A DNA stretch of 64,000 nt, taken from positions 531,635 to 595,634 of the forward strand of contig NZ_JAQUHV010000001.1 in NCBI RefSeq assembly GCF_028681615.1, given 5' to 3'. Shown here in pieces: positions 44,620 to 52,021 of this stretch (within the stretch, counting starts at the first letter, position 1; every line of letters begins with the position of its first letter). The position numbers and the translations under genes are program-made. The stretch is from Sulfuricurvum sp. (GTDB lineage: Bacteria > Campylobacterota > Campylobacteria > Campylobacterales > Sulfurimonadaceae). The notes under the pieces were generated by a model that saw nothing but the letters and a program-made list of their open reading frames with translations, had not been told where the DNA came from and ran no database searches.

Positions 44620-45951
44620 ATGACACAAGGATACTATGCGGCAATATCGGGCATGCAGACCAATCAATACGGGTTAGATGTTATTTCCGATAATTTAACA
44701 AATGTGTCGACAACTGCATACAAAAGTTCGACAGCCGAATTTGCCGATCTTTTCAGTAAAGCCGTCTCAGGCAATACCCCGACATACAACGATATCGGCT
44801 ACGGGGTGAAATTGCAGGCGACAAGCTTTAACCTTACACAGGGATCAATGATGTCATCGGATCGATTCAACGATCTAGCGCTTGAGGGGAACGGATGGTT
44901 TGGTGTCACATCTAAAGGTCAAACAATGTTTACCCGTGATGGCAGTTTTTCTTTTGATACCTATCAAAAAACAAGCGGCGACGTCAATTCATCAATCAAC
45001 CGTTTAGTAACGGCGGATGGGCAGTTCGTTCTGGGCACAATGCTCAGCAACTTTACCTACAGTCCTACATATGATTACGGTGATCTCACAACCACCGGCT
45101 CTACCGGGGCATATGTACTCAACAATCCTACCACGGACGCACCTCTTTCCGCCGCAGGGAGCCAAGGGACCCTTGAGTTCCCCTCACGTCTTGCGTATCC
45201 GGTGCAACCAACGACTAAAACAACGTTTGTTGGCAATTTGGGCATTACCGATGCAACGCGCACCATCAGCGCTCAGGTCATCAGCGGTAACAATGATATC
45301 AATCAACTCAAACTGACCTTTACAAAAAGTGCCGTTCAACCGGCCACTGGAGTTGCTTGGGATGTAGTTGCAACCGTAACGTCTACCGATGGCAAAACGG
45401 TATACGATACCCAAAATGGTCAAGCTGTTTTCGGCGCGTCAGGTTCTCTTGATAGTTTCAATATTGCTTCAGTTAACAATAACGGAACACCGGTTGCCGT
45501 AGATTTGGGAGCAGAATTCAGCGGTGTTATCGCTGTTGATGGTGTTGGAATCAGCGGATCGTCAACCTCTGACGGTATATCCGCCGGGTCACTGACAAAA
45601 TACGGAATCAACGCCGATGGAGTCATCATAGCCGATTTTTCCAATGGACGTCAAAGCGCTATCGGCCGTGTCGCGGTATACCATTTTCAAAATGATCAAG
45701 GCTTAAATCGAGAAGGCGGAACCTATTATACGCAAACTTCTGATAGCGGGAAACCTCTTTTTTGGACCGATACTAACGGTAATGCCATTACTGGAGCAAC
45801 CGTCAGAAGTAACTCTTTAGAGAGTTCTAATTCCGATATGTCCGTAGGACTGACGGATATGATCGTATCCCAGCGTGCCTATCAGGCTAACTCTAAAATT
45901 GTTACTACCGTGGATGAGATGATTCAAAAAGCATTGCAAATGCATCGATAA
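44620..45951 (+). CDS. flgE1: flagellar hook-basal body protein, FlgE paralogue (shorter copy)
   Basis: 443 residues. The N-terminal rod/hook motif is YYAAISGMQTNQYGLDVISDNLTNVSTTAYK; the C-terminal motif is SLESSNSDMSVGLTDMIVSQRAYQANSKIVTTVDEM. The central D1/D2 part resembles FlgE but is short. Organisation matches the fliK-flgD-flgE arrangement of Campylobacter and Helicobacter, where this copy is distinct from the main hook gene. It may be a minor hook or junction subunit; the exact place is an inference. Confidence 0.85.
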   Translation: MTQGYYAAISGMQTNQYGLDVISDNLTNVSTTAYKSSTAEFADLFSKAVSGNTPTYNDIGYGVKLQATSFNLTQGSMMSSDRFNDLALEGNGWFGVTSKGQTMFTRDGSFSFDTYQKTSGDVNSSINRLVTADGQFVLGTMLSNFTYSPTYDYGDLTTTGSTGAYVLNNPTTDAPLSAAGSQGTLEFPSRLAYPVQPTTKTTFVGNLGITDATRTISAQVISGNNDINQLKLTFTKSAVQPATGVAWDVVATVTSTDGKTVYDTQNGQAVFGASGSLDSFNIASVNNNGTPVAVDLGAEFSGVIAVDGVGISGSSTSDGISAGSLTKYGINADGVIIADFSNGRQSAIGRVAVYHFQNDQGLNREGGTYYTQTSDSGKPLFWTDTNGNAITGATVRSNSLESSNSDMSVGLTDMIVSQRAYQANSKIVTTVDEMIQKALQMHR

Positions 45952-45955
45952 TTTT

Positions 45956-45973
45956 TGGACCATATTTTGCTTA
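45956..45973 (+). promoter_or_regulatory. sigma-54 promoter of the second flgE gene
   Basis: TTGGACCATATTTTGCTTA: GG at 45957-45958 and GC at 45969-45970, ten bases apart, TTTGCTT context. It lies in the 57-base gap between the two hook genes; predicted start near 45982, 27 bases before the ATG. It allows the major hook gene to be transcribed separately from fliK-flgD-flgE1. Confidence 0.75.
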
Positions 45974-46008
45974 TAGTTTTTACTTTATAGTGATAAAAAG
46001 GACATATT

Positions 46009-47970
46009 ATGATGAAGGCTCTCGACTCCGGCGTTACCGGATTACAATCGCACCAGATTGCTATGGATGTCGAATCCAACAATATTGCCAACGTTAACAC
46101 GGTCGGATTTAAATATTCACGTGCCAATTTCTCGGATCTATTAGCACAGACCAATCAAATCGCTACAGCCCCGCAAGGTTCATTGGGCGGAAAAAATGCG
46201 GTTCAAATCGGGTTAGGGACAACCATTAACTCTGTCACCAAGATCATGTCGCAGGGTTCTATCCAAAATACTGACAAAAATACCGACGTCGCAATCCAAG
46301 GAGATGGATTTTTCATTGTCTCTCCAGATGGGGGAAATACGTATAAGTACACCCGTTCAGGTGACTTTAAATTTGACGCCGCTGGAAACTTCGTCGACAA
46401 TAACGGATTTATCGTTCAAGGATGGGTACGAGACCCGAAAACGGGTCTCGTCGATGCCACAGCACCGATCAGCAATATTCAAATCCCGCCAGGGCTTACC
46501 ACACCGGCTCAAGCCAGCTCACAAGTGGTCGTCAAAGCCAATCTGAGCGCCAGCACCCTGATTACCCAATATTCTCCAACCTATGAGACGAGTCCTGTTA
46601 CCATTCCTGTTGTACCTGCAACAACACCTCCTACTTTTACAGCAATTGCCGGAGATCCTGTCAATACAAACGGTGCACCGGCAAGTCCAGAGGATATGGG
46701 AATTATGTTCGATGCCAGCGGCCGCGCATTCTCTCTTGCTTCTGCTGCCACCACAGGAACTGGACCAGGGACAGGAGGAGATGGTATTTTTATAAGTACT
46801 GACGGCGGTAACACATATGCCGAATTTCGCTATACTAGTAACAGTGCCGATGTCGGGAGCACAGGCGCACCAGGGGTAGCAACCTCGCCACTAAAAAGTG
46901 ATGGAACCGCTTCTACTAATGCGAATGTTTATTATTTCAATACGACCAAAGATTTCCAGCTTGCCGTTGCCGACTGGGTTACAACCAATGCCCTCAATGA
47001 ACATGGTACACCAGCCGTTACTGGAACATCACCTGGCGCAACCGTCAACTTTAACCCTCAGGGAAAGCTGCAAATTTCGAATCAAGCAGGAGCTAATGAT
47101 CTAAGTATCCAGGTTGCAGGCATCGCAGATACCAATACCGTTAAAAATGATGTTTTCACCTCCGAATTTCTCACCCTATCGGGAAATATTACCGCTGGTT
47201 CAAGCTCCGCTAAACAATCACAGTCCGTCAATGCAGCAACCCACTCTGCGAGCATTGACGTCTATGACTCATTGGGGAGTAAACACACTCTAAAAATCGA
47301 TTTTCGTAAAGAATCGAGCAATCCGGTAACAGGGACAAGCTGGAGCTATACCGTCACGGTTCCTAAACCTGCCAATATAGGGGGACAGGCTCCTTATGAA
47401 AACATTCTCAACCCTGCCGGCCTTATTTCCTTCAATTCGACAGGAGGATTGGCAGGATACAACATCCCTGCAATCGACTTTACCGGTAACAATGGCTCCA
47501 AGCCGAATCAATCGATCAACCTCAATTTCGGATCAATCAACGGATTTGACGGGATTACCAGTTTTGACAACCCATCTGGCACTAGCGGTATCTCTCAAGA
47601 TGGCTTCCCAGGGGGAGATTTACAAGGAGTCCGGATCGATCAAAGTGGTACCCTTGTAGGGTCATTCTCTAACGGCCGATCTTTTGGTTTGGCCCAAATA
47701 GGAATGGCAAAATTTGCCAACAATGAAGGTCTTACCAGCGATGGAGGCAATGTCTATCTCCAATCCGCCAACTCCGGCGACCCAATCATCGGAACAGCCG
47801 CAACTGCAGGACGTGGGTTTATGCAAGCTTCCGCACTCGAAGCATCGAATGTGGATTTGTCAAAGTCGCTTACAAACCTCATCGTTATCCAGCGCGGATA
47901 TCAGGCAAATGCCAAAACAATTACTACTGCAGATACTCTTCTCGAAACTCTTCTCGGCATCAAACGTTAA
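46009..47970 (+). CDS. flgE: flagellar hook protein FlgE (major hook subunit, long form)
   Basis: 653 residues. N-terminal LDSGVTGLQSHQIAMDVESNNIANVNTVGFKYSRANF, FlgE-type segment DVAIQGDGFFIVSPDGGNTYKYTRSGDFKFDAAGNFV, conserved D1 region (VNAATHSASIDVYDSLGSKHTLKIDF), and C-terminal ASALEASNVDLSKSLTNLIVIQRGYQANAKTITTADTLLETLL. The long Gly/Thr/Ser-rich central insert (about 170-330) is the surface-exposed, variable part of Campylobacterota hooks. AAAAGGA precedes the ATG. Confidence 0.93.
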   Translation: MMKALDSGVTGLQSHQIAMDVESNNIANVNTVGFKYSRANFSDLLAQTNQIATAPQGSLGGKNAVQIGLGTTINSVTKIMSQGSIQNTDKNTDVAIQGDGFFIVSPDGGNTYKYTRSGDFKFDAAGNFVDNNGFIVQGWVRDPKTGLVDATAPISNIQIPPGLTTPAQASSQVVVKANLSASTLITQYSPTYETSPVTIPVVPATTPPTFTAIAGDPVNTNGAPASPEDMGIMFDASGRAFSLASAATTGTGPGTGGDGIFISTDGGNTYAEFRYTSNSADVGSTGAPGVATSPLKSDGTASTNANVYYFNTTKDFQLAVADWVTTNALNEHGTPAVTGTSPGATVNFNPQGKLQISNQAGANDLSIQVAGIADTNTVKNDVFTSEFLTLSGNITAGSSSAKQSQSVNAATHSASIDVYDSLGSKHTLKIDFRKESSNPVTGTSWSYTVTVPKPANIGGQAPYENILNPAGLISFNSTGGLAGYNIPAIDFTGNNGSKPNQSINLNFGSINGFDGITSFDNPSGTSGISQDGFPGGDLQGVRIDQSGTLVGSFSNGRSFGLAQIGMAKFANNEGLTSDGGNVYLQSANSGDPIIGTAATAGRGFMQASALEASNVDLSKSLTNLIVIQRGYQANAKTITTADTLLETLLGIKR

Positions 47971-48016
47971 TTTTTTCTGAACGCTGAAGGGATACAATTC
48001 CTTCGGCTTCGCTTCT

Positions 48017-48042
48017 TGCCTCGTTGAGGCAGCTGATTTTTT
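48017..48042 (+). terminator. rho-independent-like terminator after flgE
   Basis: TGCCTC (48017-48022), loop GTT, GAGGCA (48026-48031), then six T residues at 48037-48042. An additional hairpin, GAAGG/CCTTC (47986-48004), precedes it. Confidence 0.6.
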
Positions 48043-48075
48043 GAAGTAATAGAAAGCGATTTGTAAGAAGGATAA

Positions 48076-48102
48076 GCCCGACAGTCTAAAAACTGTCGAG
48101 GC
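48076..48102 (+). promoter_or_regulatory. hairpin upstream of the cysteine-codon mini-ORF
   Basis: GACAGT (48080-48085) pairs with ACTGTC (48092-48097) across a short A-rich loop, extended by GCC/GGC outside a small bulge. There is no T-run afterwards; instead an AAGGAG ribosome-binding site follows 11 bases later. It looks like part of an RNA leader. Confidence 0.4.
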
Positions 48103-48124
48103 TTTGAAACTTAAGGAGTGAGTG

Positions 48125-48163
48125 ATGAAAACACCCTTGACTTGCTGCTGTCAATTGGGATAA
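48125..48163 (+). CDS. 12-residue cysteine-codon mini-ORF (candidate leader peptide)
   Basis: ATG to TAA encodes MKTPLTCCCQLG with three consecutive Cys codons (TGC TGC TGT). A perfect AAGGAG (48113-48118) stands six bases before the ATG, better than that of most genes here, and a hairpin lies just upstream. Short peptides with runs of one amino acid are the mark of translational attenuators; Cys runs are known ahead of sulfur-metabolism genes in some bacteria. The next gene downstream (RDD protein, 75 bases on) is not obviously one. Confidence 0.4.
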   Translation: MKTPLTCCCQLG

Positions 48164-48237
48164 CTGAATTATGAAACAAATTAGTAAACAAACAGTAATC
48201 TAGTGCACTTTAATTTGTAACAAGCTAAAATATCACG

Positions 48238-48750
48238 ATGAGATGGCGAACCCTAAAGAAAAAAAAACAGCACCAACCACAAGCCCCTAAATCCCAAAAA
48301 GTATTATATGCTCCCTTCTGGCCTCGTGCACTGGGATTTGTGACCGATATATTTATGATCGGTCTCCCGATTACCCTTTTGGCGATGCTGCTGTTCGGAT
48401 ACGATCAAATGCATACCGCCAGCGGGCTGGATGTCATCGTTAATGATCCGAAAGCACATACGAATCCGCCGAATCCTATCGCTTCGATTATGCAGATCTC
48501 TTTATTTCTTATCACGTATGTTTGGTTATGGCATAAAAGCGGTCAAACACCGGGGAAAAAACTGGCACATATCCGCGTCGTCGATGCAAAGACTCTTGAA
48601 AATGCCCCATATTGGAAACTAACACTCCGTTTTATCGGTTATTTTATCTCTCTTATTACCCTCGTCGGTTTTTTTATCGGACTGTTCCGAAAAGACAAAC
48701 GCGCACTCCATGATCTCCTCAGCGGCACGGCCGTTATTCGCGTCTTCTAA
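48238..48750 (+). CDS. RDD family membrane protein
   Basis: 170 residues. The RDD domain is complete: FWPRALGFVTDIFMIGLPITLLAMLLFG (Arg and Asp of the first helix), SLFLITYVWLWHKSGQTPGKKLAHIRVVDAKT, KLTLRFIGYFISLITLVGFFIGLF and KRALHDLLSGTAVI. The family is poorly understood; some members act as ion transporters. No Shine-Dalgarno is visible, and a TAAAAT (48226-48231) would place the start of transcription at or beside the ATG, so the message could be leaderless. Confidence 0.85.
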   Translation: MRWRTLKKKKQHQPQAPKSQKVLYAPFWPRALGFVTDIFMIGLPITLLAMLLFGYDQMHTASGLDVIVNDPKAHTNPPNPIASIMQISLFLITYVWLWHKSGQTPGKKLAHIRVVDAKTLENAPYWKLTLRFIGYFISLITLVGFFIGLFRKDKRALHDLLSGTAVIRVF

Positions 48751-48752
48751 CC

Positions 48753-49850
48753 GTGTCCGCTTTAATCGCCTCATTCTATTTTTTCTACTTCGCCCTAATC
48801 GGTGTGCATGTTATCTTCGTCCCTAAGATCCTTGCCATGGTCGGATACGATCCGCTTCATATCGGGATAATACTGGCTTCTGCTCCGCTGGTTCGTTTTG
48901 CAATGCCGTTTCTTTTTTTACGGGGATTTCGACTGAACCAACACACTTTTTATACGGCACTGGCTCTGATGCTTGTAGGCGCAACGGGATTTTACCCCGC
49001 ACTCAGCCATTTTTATCCTCTGCTAGGTGTTAACATCTTGTTCGGAATCGGAATTTCACTGGTCCTTCCCTATGTCGAAGTAATCGCCCTCGAGCATATC
49101 GGAAAAGAGCGTTACGGACGTATCCGCCTCTTTGGTTCACTCGGCTTTATTGCGGTCGCATTAGTGTTGGTTAAATTCCTGACAGCACCCTATATCGGGA
49201 TCGATTTTTTAATTGCAATGGCAAGTCTCACCCTTTCCTTCGGTGCCTTGATCGGAATAAAACAAGTACATACCCCTACCGGCGAATGTGCCTCCAAAGA
49301 AGAGGGATGCACTTTCTCCATTTTCGGGCACATCCCTTTGTGGATCGGATTTTTCCTTATGCAGGTGAGCTTTGGGCCGTTTTACAACTTCTTTACGATC
49401 TATGCGACCGACCACGGTGTCTCTTTGGACACGACCGTTTGGCTATGGAGTTTCGGGGTTATTGCTGAAATCGCAATGTTTTATTTTCAAGGACCGCTTC
49501 TTCGCGGCAATTTGGGACGGCTTCTCCAGCTAACGGCGTTTGTCACCGCACTGCGTTGGCTGATCGTCGCCCTCTTCCCCGAATCCACACCTCTCTTGTT
49601 TGCGGCCCAAAGTCTTCATGCGTTTAGCTTCGCTCTGTTTCACTCATCGGCAATCGGAATGCTCTTTCATCTCTATAAAGCACGCCGTCTCGCCCAGCAG
49701 TTTTTCTTTGGGATCTCATACGGTTTAGGCGGATTTATCGGGGCTGTTGGGGCAGGTATACTGTATCAATATACACCTGCATTATTATTTGTGGGAGGAT
49801 CGATTGCAGCACTGGGCGCCGCAATCGCTTTTAAAATCAGCAATCGCTAA
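48753..49850 (+). CDS. MFS transporter
   Basis: 365 residues with about eleven to twelve hydrophobic helices. GTG start two bases after the RDD stop. It belongs to the MFS_1-like branch (often annotated nucleoside/sugar or 3-phenylpropionate-like permease): FVPKILAMVGYDPLHIGIILASAPLVRFAMPFLFL, the loop-2/3 region and ALEHIGKERYGRIRLFGSLGFIAVAL (R-x-x-G-S-x-G-F typical of that branch). Substrate unknown. Its stop directly abuts the convergent mscS stop. Confidence 0.83.
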   Translation: MSALIASFYFFYFALIGVHVIFVPKILAMVGYDPLHIGIILASAPLVRFAMPFLFLRGFRLNQHTFYTALALMLVGATGFYPALSHFYPLLGVNILFGIGISLVLPYVEVIALEHIGKERYGRIRLFGSLGFIAVALVLVKFLTAPYIGIDFLIAMASLTLSFGALIGIKQVHTPTGECASKEEGCTFSIFGHIPLWIGFFLMQVSFGPFYNFFTIYATDHGVSLDTTVWLWSFGVIAEIAMFYFQGPLLRGNLGRLLQLTAFVTALRWLIVALFPESTPLLFAAQSLHAFSFALFHSSAIGMLFHLYKARRLAQQFFFGISYGLGGFIGAVGAGILYQYTPALLFVGGSIAALGAAIAFKISNR

Positions 49851-50696
49851 TCAACTCTCTTTTTGTTTTAGATGCAAATCCATTTGTGGGAACGGAATCG
49901 ATATACCGTGTTTATCAAATTCCAATTTCACCGCTTCGGTCATTTCAAACATTCCATCCCAGTAATTTTCTACCGAAACCCAAGGACGTGCCAAAATCTG
50001 AACCGAATTTTGGGCTAATGCCCCCACTGCAACAACTGGAGCTGGCTCAGCCAATACTTTTGGATTTGAGAGAAGAACACCCATAATGACCTCTTTGGCC
50101 AATTTTAAGTCGTCCTTGTAATCAATGTCAAATACCATATCGATACGACGTGTTTCATTACCCGTATAGTTGATAATATTCCCGGCAATCAACGCCCCGT
50201 TGGGGATAATGATGGATCGGTTATCCACCGTCGTAAGCGTTGTCGAAAAGAGATTGATCGATTTGACCGTTCCCATAACACTTGATACTTCAATGAAATC
50301 CCCTACTTTAAACGGACGGAAAAAGATAATCAATACTGCCGCACCGACATTCGCAAGGGTATCTTTGAGCGCCAATCCGATCGCCAACCCCGCGGCTCCG
50401 AATATTGCTACAAACGACGTCGTCTCTACTCCCAGATTGCTGATCGCCGCTATAAGGATCACAACGATTGCTGCGACATATATTGCGTTGTATGCAAATG
50501 AAATCAATGTCGGATCGACATTGGCACGTTCCATCCCTTTGCGCATCAGCATAACCAGTTTACGGATAATCCACTTTCCGATAAAGAAAATAAGAAGGGA
50601 GCCCAGAATTTTGAGCCCGTATTCGGTGGCATAATTCATTGCCAGATCGGTATAGTGGGTTACTTTGCTTTCCACATGTTCGATTTTTTGTAACAT
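49851..50696 (-). CDS. small-conductance mechanosensitive channel (MscS family)
   Basis: 281 residues, close to E. coli MscS in length. Three TM helices: about 27-46, 65-88 and the pore helix, which reads FVAIFGAAGLAIGLALKDTLANVGAAVLIIFFRPFKVGDFIEV, the diagnostic Gly/Ala-packed TM3. The beta domain (NRSIIIPNGALIAGNIINYT) and a short C-terminal domain follow. Opens under membrane tension to release solutes on hypo-osmotic shock. Last gene of the minus-strand group 51938-49851. Confidence 0.94.
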   Translation of the reverse strand: MLQKIEHVESKVTHYTDLAMNYATEYGLKILGSLLIFFIGKWIIRKLVMLMRKGMERANVDPTLISFAYNAIYVAAIVVILIAAISNLGVETTSFVAIFGAAGLAIGLALKDTLANVGAAVLIIFFRPFKVGDFIEVSSVMGTVKSINLFSTTLTTVDNRSIIIPNGALIAGNIINYTGNETRRIDMVFDIDYKDDLKLAKEVIMGVLLSNPKVLAEPAPVVAVGALAQNSVQILARPWVSVENYWDGMFEMTEAVKLEFDKHGISIPFPQMDLHLKQKES

Positions 50697-50707
50697 AGGT
50701 TCCCTTT

Positions 50708-51328
50708 TTAACGATACTCAACAATCTGTTTCAGTTCGAGCCGTTTTTGTTCACTTTGCGGATTTACCCGGTATCCGAACGCGCAGATAACGGCTACGCT
50801 ATGGCCGTATTCGAGGTCCAAAATCGCTTCGACTTCTTCCTTATCGAAGCCCTCGATCGGACAGCTATCGATTTTCAGTGTCGCGGCATAGGTCATCATG
50901 TTTGCCAAAGCGATATAACACTGTTTCGCCGTCCAGTTTTCGAGCAGCACTTCATCGCATTCGATCGGCTCTAAATAATTTTTATAGACGCCCATATAGG
51001 TGTCGACGGCTTCAGCACTTAGTCCCCGACGCTCAAACATTTTACGGACATAGGAGGTTCCGCTACGCACTGTGTCGTTATCAGTGGTGAGTATCACCAG
51101 TTCCGAACAATCCGTAATCTGGTTTTGATTCCAACAAGCACTTTTAAGCGCTTTGCGCAGATTTGGCTTTCGAACCACGATCAATCGCCACGGCTCCATT
51201 CCGAACGAAGAGGGGGAAGTACGAGCGACTTCCAATATAGACTCAAAGTGCTCGGAAGGGATCTGTTTTTCGGTATCAAACTGTTTACACGCATGTCGGA
51301 ATGCCATTGCCTCTAAAAACTCGGACAT
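50708..51328 (-). CDS. nitroreductase-family NAD(P)H oxidoreductase
   Basis: 206 residues. FMN-binding nitroreductase fold: RHACKQFDTEKQIPSEHFESILEVARTSPSSFGMEPWRLIVVRKP at the N-terminus (Arg/His and SPSSFGMQPW FMN contacts) and CPIEGFDKEEVEAILDL...AVICAFGYR at the C-terminus. The layout is that of NfsB/YdgI-type enzymes that reduce quinones or nitro compounds. The start overlaps the end of the DUF309 gene by 16 bases; mscS follows 11 bases later. Confidence 0.9.
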   Translation of the reverse strand: MSEFLEAMAFRHACKQFDTEKQIPSEHFESILEVARTSPSSFGMEPWRLIVVRKPNLRKALKSACWNQNQITDCSELVILTTDNDTVRSGTSYVRKMFERRGLSAEAVDTYMGVYKNYLEPIECDEVLLENWTAKQCYIALANMMTYAATLKIDSCPIEGFDKEEVEAILDLEYGHSVAVICAFGYRVNPQSEQKRLELKQIVEYR

Positions 51329-51684
51329 AATTCACCTCGCTGTCGTTCTAATATTTGTGTTATTCTAACGTAGTGTTCTTTATGCGGAGTAACAAGTGTC
51401 TCTAAAAAAGGGGAATATTTGAGATATGTCTTCCAAGCGGTTTCAGATGGCTTCGGACGTCCTCGTTTCATAAGCTCAAAACTGACCGCCGCATTGATAA
51501 ATCCCTTCCAAAGCCGGACTTCGTCATTGTCCTCAAAACGGCGTACGTACCATATATACTCTAAGTCCTCATGTGCGTCATAATACCGCCCTTCTTGAAT
51601 AGAGCGGATAAATGCCTCACACGCCTGCGTTATACCCGTAAATTCTTGCGCCAATAGCCCCGTCCTCCACGCAAACTGATACAC
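51313..51684 (-). CDS. DUF309 domain protein
   Basis: 123 residues with the DUF309 hallmark: FIRSIQEGRYYDAHEDLEYIWYV, then WKGFINAAVSFELMKRGRPKPSETAWKTYLKY. Helical, function unknown. The frame opens at GTG 51684, which overlaps the previous gene by 55 bases; a TTG at 51654 would reduce this to 25, and neither start is well supported by a ribosome-binding site. Confidence 0.75.
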   Translation of the reverse strand: MYQFAWRTGLLAQEFTGITQACEAFIRSIQEGRYYDAHEDLEYIWYVRRFEDNDEVRLWKGFINAAVSFELMKRGRPKPSETAWKTYLKYSPFLETLVTPHKEHYVRITQILERQRGELCPSF

Positions 51685-51938
51685 ACATGATCCGGAAATT
51701 TGGCTCTAAACTCTCCTAAGCGTTCTTTGGAGGCTTTCCCTGTATCGCAGTAAAATACAAATACGCTCCCCGCAGGTTCCGAGCGCAAGAGAGGGGGACT
51801 GTACGTTACCGTATCCGTCCCGCTGATCGGGTTTAAAATTGTATCGATCAAAAGAACTTTCACCCCGTTTGCTTCGAGCTCTTTTTTATTACGTAAAAAT
51901 TCTTCCTGCGTCCATTCATCAACATTCAGATCGACCAT
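51630..51938 (-). CDS. rhodanese-like protein
   Basis: 102 residues. VFVFYCDTGKASKERLGEFRAKFPDHVCISLRGGRGYWRKNL matches the second half of a rhodanese domain, with the active-site loop YCDTGKAS and the closing LRGG...W. The first half (KVLLIDTILNPISGTDTV) carries the ID-strand. Likely a sulfur-transferase or a protein that uses the fold for binding; substrate unknown. First gene of the leftward group, divergent from the helicase gene. Confidence 0.7.
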   Translation of the reverse strand: MVDLNVDEWTQEEFLRNKKELEANGVKVLLIDTILNPISGTDTVTYSPPLLRSEPAGSVFVFYCDTGKASKERLGEFRAKFPDHVCISLRGGRGYWRKNLRV

Positions 51939-52021
51939 CGGCTTATCCCACGTATTATTTTGCGAAAGTTTATCAAAATAAAAAATACGTTAGCCTTAGG
52001 ATTTTAGGCTACACTTACGTC

